Source of the DNA: Bacteroidota bacterium
Lineage (GTDB): Bacteria; Bacteroidota; Bacteroidia; Chitinophagales; Chitinophagaceae
Length of the DNA stretch: 57,674 nt
Assembly (NCBI GenBank): GCA_018267625.1
Contig: JAFDYC010000076.1
Coordinates: forward strand, 1 to 57,674
Direction of reading: 5' to 3'
Position numbers and translations under genes: made by a program. The number at the start of each line of letters is the position of its first letter. The stretch's first letter is position 1. Shown in pieces: positions 51,677-57,674 of this stretch. The notes beneath the pieces are model-generated. The model searched no databases and was not told the DNA's origin. It saw only the letters and a program-made list of their open reading frames with translations.

Positions 51677-51874
51677 ATGACAAAGATTTTCACGCACGTT
51701 CAAGAGGCATACGATGAACTGATGCACAAGGTTAGCTGGCCTTCCTGGGAAGAATTGCAGCAAACCACTGTGATTACCCTGGTGGCCTTAACCATCACAA
51801 CCCTACTCATTTTCGGCATGGACCTCGCCTCCGAAAACGTATTGGGCGTAGTGTATGGTATTCTGGGCAAATAA
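51677..51874 (+). CDS. secE: Preprotein translocase subunit SecE
   Basis: The 65-residue protein has an amphipathic N-terminal helix (VQEAYDELMHKVSWPSWEEL) with the family's conserved KVSWPSWEEL segment, then a single membrane helix (TVITLVALTITTLLIFGMDL). It stabilises the SecY channel. ATG 51677 is the second in-frame ATG and matches the family start. It lies about 100 bases after tRNA-Trp and 85 before nusG. Confidence 0.95.
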   Translation: MTKIFTHVQEAYDELMHKVSWPSWEELQQTTVITLVALTITTLLIFGMDLASENVLGVVYGILGK

Positions 51875-51924
51875 CCCGGATGCCTTGAAATCCTGAAGCC
51901 CGTCCCCCTACCAATGGACGCTTT

Positions 51925-51932
51925 TATATTTC
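51925..51932 (+). promoter_or_regulatory. Possible -7 element before nusG
   Basis: TATATTTC differs from TANNTTTG at one position and lies 28 bases before the nusG ATG. It could allow nusG to be expressed separately from secE. Confidence 0.3.
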
Positions 51933-51959
51933 GCATCCTACAACCTCCAAATCAACATT

Positions 51960-52544
51960 ATGACGGAAACTACTGGTGCTGCCCCTGAAGCCAATGCCAT
52001 AAATGAAAACTCGAAATGGTATGTGCTGCGCGTGGTCAGCGGTAAGGAGAAGAAAGTAAAGGAACACTTAGACAAAGAAATTCGTCTTTCGGGATGGGGC
52101 AACACCATCCTGCAGGTTCTCTGCCCGGTCGAAAAAGTGTTCAAAGTGCAGAACGGCAAAAAGGTGCTGCGCGAAAAAACATCCTACCCTGGCTACATCA
52201 TGATTGAAGCCGATGGCAAGATGGACGATATCATGATCCACACCATCACCGGCCTCACCGGCGTGATTCACTTTCTGGGCCGGGAAAACCCCACCCCACT
52301 GCGCAAAAGCGAGGTGAACAAGATGTTTGGTAAGATGGACGAACAAAGCGAACTCGGCGTCACACTTGCAGAGCCTTATATCGTGGGCGAAACCGTGAAA
52401 ATAATTGACGGGCCTTTCAACGATTTCAACGGCAGCGTAGAAGAAGTAAATGACGAAAAGAAGAAGCTGAAAGTAGTAGTGAAAATCTTTGGCCGCCCAA
52501 CACCCGTGGAGCTGAGCTTCATGCAGGTGGAAAAGCTTTCCTGA
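51960..52544 (+). CDS. nusG: Transcription termination/antitermination protein NusG
   Basis: The 194-residue protein has the NGN domain (SKWYVLRVVSGKEKKVKEHL, LREKTSYPGYIMIEA, TGVIHFLGRENPTPLRKSEV) and a C-terminal KOW domain (YIVGETVKIIDGPFNDFNGSV and KLKVVVKIFGRPTPVEL). It links RNA polymerase to Rho and the ribosome. In most bacteria rplK follows directly; here a terminator and the converging porT gene follow instead. Confidence 0.97.
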   Translation: MTETTGAAPEANAINENSKWYVLRVVSGKEKKVKEHLDKEIRLSGWGNTILQVLCPVEKVFKVQNGKKVLREKTSYPGYIMIEADGKMDDIMIHTITGLTGVIHFLGRENPTPLRKSEVNKMFGKMDEQSELGVTLAEPYIVGETVKIIDGPFNDFNGSVEEVNDEKKKLKVVVKIFGRPTPVELSFMQVEKLS

Positions 52545-52572
52545 GCCTGAGGCTCGTGAAAAAATACAGAAG

Positions 52573-52607
52573 AGACTGTCTCCATTTTTGAGGCAGTCTT
52601 TTTTTAT
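52573..52607 (+). terminator. Rho-independent terminator of nusG
   Basis: AGACTG at 52573-52578 pairs with CAGTCT at 52594-52599, and an inner CTC/GAG pairing extends the stem past single-base bulges. It is followed by TTTTTTT. It ends the tRNA-Trp - secE - nusG unit. Confidence 0.85.
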
Positions 52608-52720
52608 TCGCTCACATGCATGGTCCGGCATCCAAATTCAACAGCCTGCTGCCCATAAATCACTTATTGAAGAAGGGGGAAAAACCCGGAGCCTGTGTGC
52701 ATTTCCAGGATGCAAGGGCT

Positions 52721-53425
52721 TTAACCTTCCAAGTGAATCGAGATAACGATAGTCCTTGTGTTGATGGACTCAATCGCATTGGTGAGGGGTAGGTTTTTGT
52801 CGCGGTAAATCTGATCGACCAGGCCTTGCGAGAGTTTTATTTCCGGAGAGAAAATGAAATTGGGATAATAAAATTCAAAGCCTACACCCAATTCATATCC
52901 GGCATCGAAGGGTTTCACTTTTAAGAACTCGCTGGTCTTACGGGAGCGCGCATTGGAGGCCAGGTCGTAGTCCACCTTACCTCCGGTCAGCAGGTAGAAG
53001 CGGAAGTTGTGCCATCGTTCGCTCTTCCATTTCAGTGAAACCGGGAAGGTGAAATAGATGCTTTCTACCGTTCTTTTTTGCACACTATCGTTCAAAGGGG
53101 TATTAAAATGCAAACCCTTTTCGGCAAACTGTAAGGAAGGGTTCACCCGCAAATCCACCCATTTGTTCATTTTCAGGTTGCCCATCAAACCCAGGGTGAA
53201 GCCTGGCCCCCAATAAGGCTGAATGACATGGAAGGTGTCTGTCTGTGCGAAGGCATCCGTGTAGCGAATGCGGTATTGCGATTCGTTGAATGCGAAGCTG
53301 AGCCCGAAATAATAGGGCTTGTCATCATGCTCGGGCATATTCCGGACACGGTTTTGTGCCGAGGCATCCGGAGCAGCAAGCAGCAATAGAAGCAGGAATG
53401 GGAGCAGTAGCAGGGAAGGCTTCAT
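52721..53425 (-). CDS. porT: PorT-family outer-membrane protein (type IX secretion)
   Basis: The 234-residue protein has a signal peptide (MKPSLLLLPFLLLLLLAAPD, cleaved near ASAQ) and then NRVRNMPEHDDKPYYFGLSF, the conserved start of PorT/SprT proteins. Beta strands of an eight-stranded outer-membrane barrel follow (FTLGLMGNLKMNKWVDLRV, GYELGVGFEFYYPNFIFSP). PorT is required for type IX secretion and gliding in related bacteria. ATG 53425 opens the signal peptide. The rest of the T9SS genes are not in the window, but a candidate cargo protein is encoded at 31.5-32.6 kb. Confidence 0.88.
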   Translation of the reverse strand: MKPSLLLLPFLLLLLLAAPDASAQNRVRNMPEHDDKPYYFGLSFAFNESQYRIRYTDAFAQTDTFHVIQPYWGPGFTLGLMGNLKMNKWVDLRVNPSLQFAEKGLHFNTPLNDSVQKRTVESIYFTFPVSLKWKSERWHNFRFYLLTGGKVDYDLASNARSRKTSEFLKVKPFDAGYELGVGFEFYYPNFIFSPEIKLSQGLVDQIYRDKNLPLTNAIESINTRTIVISIHLEG

Positions 53426-53717
53426 GGCCTTTAAAAACGAAAGGGGGCGAAGGTAAGGCAACGGTCGGCGGGGAATAGCAACTTGCTTTCTGAAGAAATG
53501 CAACTCATGCAAAGCACACCGGTATTTCATGGCGAATAAAAAAACGCAATTCGGGATGAATTATTTTCCAAAGAAAAAGCCAGGAAATCATCCGGAAACC
53601 CCAATCACATTCCATTAAAAACCTGCTGCTAAGATTGAAGGCTGGCATAATTTCAACGCGCAGTTCAGCCAAAGGCATTCAATGGCTGCTCTATTGAACC
53701 AACGAAAATCATCTTTC

Positions 53718-54716
53718 GTGAAAGCGATTATCCCTGTAGCCGGTGCCGGCACCAAGCTCCGCCCGCTTACCTACACCCAGCCAAAGGCCCTCATCCCCAT
53801 TGCCGGGAAGACAATTCTGGCTGTTATCATTGACCAGTTGCTGGAAGCCGGGGTAAATGATTTCGTGTTCGTGATTGGCTATCTGGGCGAGAAAATCCAG
53901 CGCTATATCGCGCATCAATACCCCCAGCTCAAATACAACATCGTATCCCAAAACGACCGGCGCGGTACGGGTCATGCCATCTGGCTCACAAAAGAGGCCG
54001 TAGGGGATGATGATGAGCTGCTCATCGTGCTGGGGGACACCATCTGTGACTACAACGTGCGGGAGTTTATCAGCAGCAGCAATTCCCTCATTGGAGTGCG
54101 CCGGGTGGACGACCCTCGCTCCTTTGGTGTAGCCGAACTGGACGAAAATGACCAAGTGGTTCGGGTGGTTGAAAAGCCCCTTATCCCCAGAAGCAATATG
54201 GCGATGGTGGGGCTCTACTATGTCAAGGAATCGAAGCTGCTTTTTGAAACTCTTGAATCCCGGCTGGCCACACATTCCGGGGAACAAGACGAATACCACC
54301 TCACTCAGGCTCTACAGGACATGATCGAAAGCGGCGCAAAATTCAAGGCGCTGAGGGTGGCCAACTGGTTTGATTGCGGCAAGAAAGAAACCCTTCTAAG
54401 CACCAATGCCATCTTGCTGCGCGAGATGCAGGAAAACGGCAGCCTGCAAGCCTACCTTGCAGAAGGCGCTGTCATCATCCCACCGGTCTCCATTGCGGAA
54501 GGATGCAGTATTGCACATTCCATCATCGGGCCTAATGTTACTATCGGGGAGCACACGCATATTGATGCTTCCATCATCCGGGACTCCATCATTGGCTCCT
54601 ATGCCGAACTGAATGAAGTGGTGCTTCACTCCTCCATCATTGGCTCGGATGCTAATGTGCGGGGCATGAGTCAAAGCCTCAACATCGGCGACAACACCGA
54701 GATAGACCTGGGCTGA
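53718..54716 (+). CDS. Sugar-phosphate nucleotidyltransferase
   Basis: The 332-residue enzyme joins a sugar-1-phosphate to a nucleotide, as glucose-1-phosphate thymidylyltransferases do. The N-terminal loop is KAIIPVAGAGTKLRPLTYTQ, with Lys where the family usually has Arg, followed by GRRGTGHAIWLTKEAV and LLIVLGDTICD. The C-terminal 70 residues form a left-handed beta-helix of hexapeptide repeats (SIIGPNVTIGEHTHIDASII). GTG 53718 gives the usual start; ATG 53682 would add 12 residues. The sugar and nucleotide are not certain. Confidence 0.9.
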   Translation: MKAIIPVAGAGTKLRPLTYTQPKALIPIAGKTILAVIIDQLLEAGVNDFVFVIGYLGEKIQRYIAHQYPQLKYNIVSQNDRRGTGHAIWLTKEAVGDDDELLIVLGDTICDYNVREFISSSNSLIGVRRVDDPRSFGVAELDENDQVVRVVEKPLIPRSNMAMVGLYYVKESKLLFETLESRLATHSGEQDEYHLTQALQDMIESGAKFKALRVANWFDCGKKETLLSTNAILLREMQENGSLQAYLAEGAVIIPPVSIAEGCSIAHSIIGPNVTIGEHTHIDASIIRDSIIGSYAELNEVVLHSSIIGSDANVRGMSQSLNIGDNTEIDLG

Positions 54717-54779
54717 TTCTGATTTTTTTCACATTTCCTGCCCAACCCTTGCACCCTATTTTTGGTCTTTAGCTGCATC

Positions 54780-55295
54780 ATGAACTTTCTTTTATCCGGT
54801 AGTGTGGCCTTGTGCCTGCTCGCTTGCATGAGCTTCCCTCAGGAAAGCCTGGCTCAGAAAAGTAAAACGGCTACCAGCACCTCTGCAGACCTGAGCGTCA
54901 CGAAGACGAATGTCCGCCGGGTACCCGGCAACTCTCCGCTGGATCCCTTGACCGAAGTGAGCTTCGAGATTATTTGGCACAGCAAGATGCCTCCCGGCGC
55001 AATATTTTTCCGCAATGGGAAATCAGAATGGCTCGACTGTAGCCCTTCCAAACCCGAACGACGCAGCTTCGGAGGCGGGCCCAATGACTTTATGCTGGTG
55101 TATAATACCGTCCGGTTCAACAATTTTAAACCCGGCGATCACCTGACCCTTACTGCCGACCGCCATCCGCATGACGTGATGCCCACAGAGGTGCGCCACC
55201 TGCCTGCAGATGCGATTTATTATCAGTTTGAGCATTCCAAAAAATGGCATTTCGTGAAGGTGAAAGTCCCCAAGCTGCCCCCGCTGCAACACTGA
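54780..55295 (+). CDS. Secreted protein of unknown function
   Basis: The 171-residue protein starts at ATG 54780 with a signal peptide (MNFLLSGSVALCLLACMSFP, cleaved near SLAQ). The mature region is about 145 residues of alternating beta strands (TEVSFEIIWHSKMPPGAIFF, FNNFKPGDHLTLTADRHPHD), including a DRHPHD stretch with two His. No domain is recognised. The alternative TTG at 54762 lies only six codons upstream. It converges on recN. Confidence 0.8.
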   Translation: MNFLLSGSVALCLLACMSFPQESLAQKSKTATSTSADLSVTKTNVRRVPGNSPLDPLTEVSFEIIWHSKMPPGAIFFRNGKSEWLDCSPSKPERRSFGGGPNDFMLVYNTVRFNNFKPGDHLTLTADRHPHDVMPTEVRHLPADAIYYQFEHSKKWHFVKVKVPKLPPLQH

Positions 55296-55341
55296 TTTGC
55301 CCTTTAGAAAGCAGGCAAATTCCTACCCTGAAAAGATTTTA

Positions 55342-57015
55342 CTACCGGGCATTATCCTGCTCCAGCAACTCCCGTGCATGGTCTATCACGGCCTCGCTGG
55401 GATGCGCTCCTCCCATCATTTGAGCAATAGCCTTCACCCGCTCCGGCTCACTGAGGATGCGGACTTGCGTAGCCATCCTGCCGCTTGCATCTGCTGCTTT
55501 GAACACAAAAAAATGTTTGGTGCCCCGAGCAGCTACCTGCGGCTGGTGCGTGATGCAGATGACCTGGTGATAGCTGGCCAGACGGCGTAGTAACAAACCT
55601 ACCTGCCGGGCTGCTTCTCCCGAAATCCCCGTGTCCACTTCATCAAAAATGAGCGTGGGCAATTGCATAGCCTGTGCGATGAGTGACTTGATGGCAAGCA
55701 TAATCCGGCTCATTTCGCCACCGGAACCCGCCCTATGCAAGGGCTGAAACTGACCGCTCTTATTGGCATCCAGCAGGAAGGTGACGAGGTCGGCACCCAA
55801 ATGACCCGGGTGAGCTGTGGGCGAAATATTGATTTCAAAACGGGCGTTCGGCATGCCTACCAAACCCAGCAATCCGGTTACCTGTTGCGCCATTTCAGGG
55901 GCCACCTGTTTCCTTCGTTCGGACAACTTGCCGGCCACAGTGTTCAAAGCTTCTTCAAATGAGGCTACTTGCCGGCCACAGGCTGCGATACGCTCCGTCA
56001 GGTCCTGCGAGGCCTGCAATTCCTCACGCAGTTTATCCTGAAATGCCAACAATTCTGCCGTGCCCGAAAGCCCGTGTTTCTTGAGCATTTTATAGCCCAT
56101 ATCGAGCCGTTCCTGCAATTGTTGCATCTGGCCTGCGTCCAGAGGTACGGAAGCCACAAGCTGGTCTAATTCGGCATTGATGTCTTTTAGTTCCAGCCAG
56201 GCCGCCTGTATCCGTTCCGACAAGGGCACCGAGGCAGGCAGCCATTCGGAGATGCTGTTTAGTTGCTGGCTGCATTTTCGCAACTCATTCAGCAACGGAT
56301 GCTCGCCTTCTTCCATCACCGCGCGGATCGCTTCCAGCACACTCAGGATTTTTTCGGCATGATTCAGTCGCTTCAATTGTACTTCAGCAGCTTCGATTTC
56401 ATTTTCCTTAAAGGAAATCTGCTCCAGTTCATCAAAGAGAAACTGCTTGTAGTCCGCTTCTTTTTGCCATTGTTGCTGTTGCTGGTTCAGGGCATCGTAT
56501 TCAGCCTGCGCGGCCTTCCAGGTTTTAAAGGCCGTACCATAATCCAGCAGTAAGGCAGCATTGCCGGCGATGGCATCAAGTACATCAAGCTGGAAACTGT
56601 CATCGCGCAAAGCCAGGTGGTCGAATTGCTGGTGCAGGTCCACCAGCAGGGAACTAAGCCTGTTGAGCACTGCCAGGTTCACCGGCGTGTCGTTGATAAA
56701 CGCTCTGCTCTTGCCATTCGTGCTTATTTCCCGGCGGATGATGCACTGCATTTCATCATCCAGGTCTTCGAGCTGTAAGGCTTCGCGGAAGCTCTTATTC
56801 TTTGCCACATCAAAGCGGGCCTCTACCACGCATTTTTCGGCTTTATTTATCAGCACGGAGCTGTCGGCACGCTCGCCAAGGATTAAAGAAAGAGCCCCCA
56901 GGATGATGCTTTTTCCCGCACCCGTTTCGCCGGCCAGGATGTTGAGATGGGCATCTGGTTGCAGGCTGAGCTGGTCAATGATGGCGTAATTGCGGATGGA
57001 AAGTGACTGAAGCAT
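55342..57015 (-). CDS. recN: DNA repair protein RecN
   Basis: The 557-residue SMC-like ATPase acts early in double-strand-break repair. Visible parts are LSIRNYAIIDQLSLQ and Walker A AGETGAGKSIILGALSLILG (about 29-48), a coiled-coil middle, the HRAGSGGEMSRIMLAIKSL signature and Walker B TLIFDEVDTGISGEAA. ATG 57015 is the family start. The -7 element at 57027-57034 ends only 12 bases before the ATG, so the transcript has a very short leader. Confidence 0.96.
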   Translation of the reverse strand: MLQSLSIRNYAIIDQLSLQPDAHLNILAGETGAGKSIILGALSLILGERADSSVLINKAEKCVVEARFDVAKNKSFREALQLEDLDDEMQCIIRREISTNGKSRAFINDTPVNLAVLNRLSSLLVDLHQQFDHLALRDDSFQLDVLDAIAGNAALLLDYGTAFKTWKAAQAEYDALNQQQQQWQKEADYKQFLFDELEQISFKENEIEAAEVQLKRLNHAEKILSVLEAIRAVMEEGEHPLLNELRKCSQQLNSISEWLPASVPLSERIQAAWLELKDINAELDQLVASVPLDAGQMQQLQERLDMGYKMLKKHGLSGTAELLAFQDKLREELQASQDLTERIAACGRQVASFEEALNTVAGKLSERRKQVAPEMAQQVTGLLGLVGMPNARFEINISPTAHPGHLGADLVTFLLDANKSGQFQPLHRAGSGGEMSRIMLAIKSLIAQAMQLPTLIFDEVDTGISGEAARQVGLLLRRLASYHQVICITHQPQVAARGTKHFFVFKAADASGRMATQVRILSEPERVKAIAQMMGGAHPSEAVIDHARELLEQDNAR

Positions 57016-57026
57016 AGACAGCCCGA

Positions 57027-57034
57027 CAAATGTA
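57027..57034 (-). promoter_or_regulatory. Bacteroidota -7 promoter element of recN
   Basis: The minus strand reads TACATTTG, an exact match to TANNTTTG and identical to the element before tRNA-Trp. The ATG follows within about 12 bases, so the recN message would be nearly leaderless. Confidence 0.5.
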
Positions 57035-57387
57035 GGCGGCTTGCTGCGCCTGCTTTGTTATATCGCGAATAGGCCCGAACCTTGCTCGCATCTTTGACTT
57101 CAATTTTTCCATAATTGAGCACGCATGGATGGAGGCCCAGCATTTGAAGCAGCCTAACCAGAGCTTGTTTTTCAGGGTCAAGTTCTTCTGCTGGATTTCA
57201 CGGTGCCCTTTGCCCTGTTGGCAAACGCAGAAAAGTGCAAGACAAGAAAAATGCAACTTTCCCTCCTGACTGTTTCACGTAAGCACCGGCTATCTTTTTA
57301 CTGATTTTTCAGCCCAGGCAATTGAAACCGGACGCATTGAGAAAAGAGTTCCTGCATTAACATACCTGGGAACCAACCAAAAAAAAA
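57035..57387 (+). other. Intergenic region between recN and the final gene
   Basis: This 353-base region is AT-rich and holds no recognised gene. A minus-strand open frame crossing the recN start has no family signature and is not called. It probably carries the promoters of both divergent genes. Confidence 0.4.
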
Positions 57388-57419
57388 TTTGCCGTCCTTT
57401 GATATGCATTCTATTTCTG
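57388..57419 (+). promoter_or_regulatory. Candidate Bacteroidota promoter of the CA-repeat gene
   Basis: TTTG at 57388-57391 and TATTTCTG at 57412-57419 are separated by 20 bases, matching the Bacteroidota layout TTTG - about 19 - TANNTTTG with one mismatch. It is the only promoter in the window where both elements are visible. Transcription would start near 57426, 36 bases before the ATG at 57462, which supports that ATG as the intended start. Confidence 0.5.
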
Positions 57420-57461
57420 GATGCTTTCACCATCTTTTCTTCACTCTTTAATCCAAAAATC

Positions 57462-57674
57462 ATGGGCAAAACACAACTCGCTTATGAAGCCGCCTATGCA
57501 GGCAGCAGCAGGAACTTAAGGGTTCCTACACACACACACACACAGCGCTTAGGCGATTACGTGTGGCAGTCGTTTGTGCTATAATGGTGGGATGTTCCCT
57601 TGCAGGGGTCTCCGCTTCGGCGCAGACCATTATTCCGGCGACAGGCATAGAAATACCCATCACTTCATCCTGGT
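57462..57674 (+). CDS. Secreted protein, 5' end, out of frame at a (CA)8 tract
   Basis: From ATG 57462 (A-rich upstream, AAAAATC) the frame encodes MGKTQLAYEAAYAGSS, enters the CA tract as THTHT and ends at TAA 57582-57584. After the tract a different frame encodes ALRRLRVAVVCAIMVGCSL then AGVSASAQTIIPATG, a full signal peptide with a basic n-region and an AXA-Q cleavage site, open to the window edge. Removing one CA unit, or adding two, joins the two parts exactly. The downstream frame has no good start of its own: only GTG 57563 or ATG 57584, both of which lose the RRLR charge. It is either a switched-off phase-variable gene, a pseudogene, or a sequence error. Confidence 0.55.
57529..57544 (+). 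repeat. (CA)8 dinucleotide microsatellite
   Basis: Eight perfect CA units, extended by one further A on the 5' side. It is the longest simple dinucleotide tract I found in the window. It lies inside the early coding region of the last gene, at the junction between the start-codon frame and the signal-peptide frame. Confidence 0.95.

Noticed and set aside
52543..52555. GAGCC-TGA-GGCTC inverted repeat at the nusG stop
   Set aside because: Short stem with no T-run; the hairpin at 52573 is the better terminator.
56975..57256. Minus-strand 93-codon frame across the recN start
   Set aside because: It overlaps the promoter and the first codons of recN, and its residues match no family.
57529..57544. 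CRISPR or direct-repeat array
   Set aside because: It is a simple dinucleotide tract without spacers; no repeat-spacer pattern exists in the window.

Overview
The window reads as a chromosomal segment of a Bacteroidota bacterium, probably near the Chitinophagia/Saprospiria. The evidence is a type IX secretion component (PorT-like), a secreted protein with a C-terminal type IX sorting-type tail, A-rich start regions with little Shine-Dalgarno signal, and the Bacteroidota -7 promoter element TANNTTTG upstream of many genes. The assignment is by pattern recognition only; no database search was possible. I see no prophage, insertion sequence, CRISPR array or rRNA gene.

Layout. 1-5.2 kb: the end of an unidentified frame, smc, a cupin protein and a J-domain membrane protein. 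5.0-8.8 kb: PaaZ-type fusion enzyme with a tiny coupled membrane protein, and odhB of the 2-oxoglutarate dehydrogenase complex. 8.9-14.1 kb: accessory envelope proteins, including a secreted protein with a caspase-like His/Cys pair. 14.3-22.8 kb: tRNA-Val, an arginase-fold protein, an L,D-transpeptidase-type protein, thiolase, a glycolate-oxidase-type flavoprotein, YceI, rhodanese, LD-carboxypeptidase, Rieske protein, TadA and a small lipoprotein. 22.8-31.4 kb: 3-hydroxyacyl-CoA dehydrogenase, FAH-family hydrolase, PaaE-type reductase, ArfB, a Mg-chelatase-like ATPase, an ArsC-family protein and a CoA transferase. 31.4-34.8 kb: a type IX cargo protein and a three-gene Cys-containing envelope cluster. 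34.9-39.3 kb: dgt-queA-nadC-lipid kinase. 39.3-42.3 kb: active rhomboid, degenerate rhomboid and an EEP phosphohydrolase. 42.4-49.9 kb: gcvP, nhaD, an NADP-binding oxidoreductase, a TPR protein and a zinc-ribbon protein. 50-57.7 kb: ssb, cytochrome c, tRNA-Trp-secE-nusG, porT, a sugar-nucleotide transferase, recN and the start of a secreted protein interrupted by a CA repeat.

Functional themes. PaaZ, PaaE, thiolase, 3-hydroxyacyl-CoA dehydrogenase, the CoA transferase and odhB together fit breakdown of phenylacetyl-CoA or similar acyl-CoAs into the TCA cycle, but the genes are scattered on both strands and the PaaABCD oxygenase is not here. PorT and the sorting-domain protein belong to the same secretion route.

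The observations most worth following are a (CA)8 tract that puts a secreted protein out of frame with its likely start codon by exactly one repeat unit (a candidate phase-variable locus), a rhomboid paralogue that has lost its catalytic Ser and His next to an intact one, a 54-residue membrane protein coupled to paaZ, and a secE-nusG pair cut off from the ribosomal protein/RNA polymerase operon.
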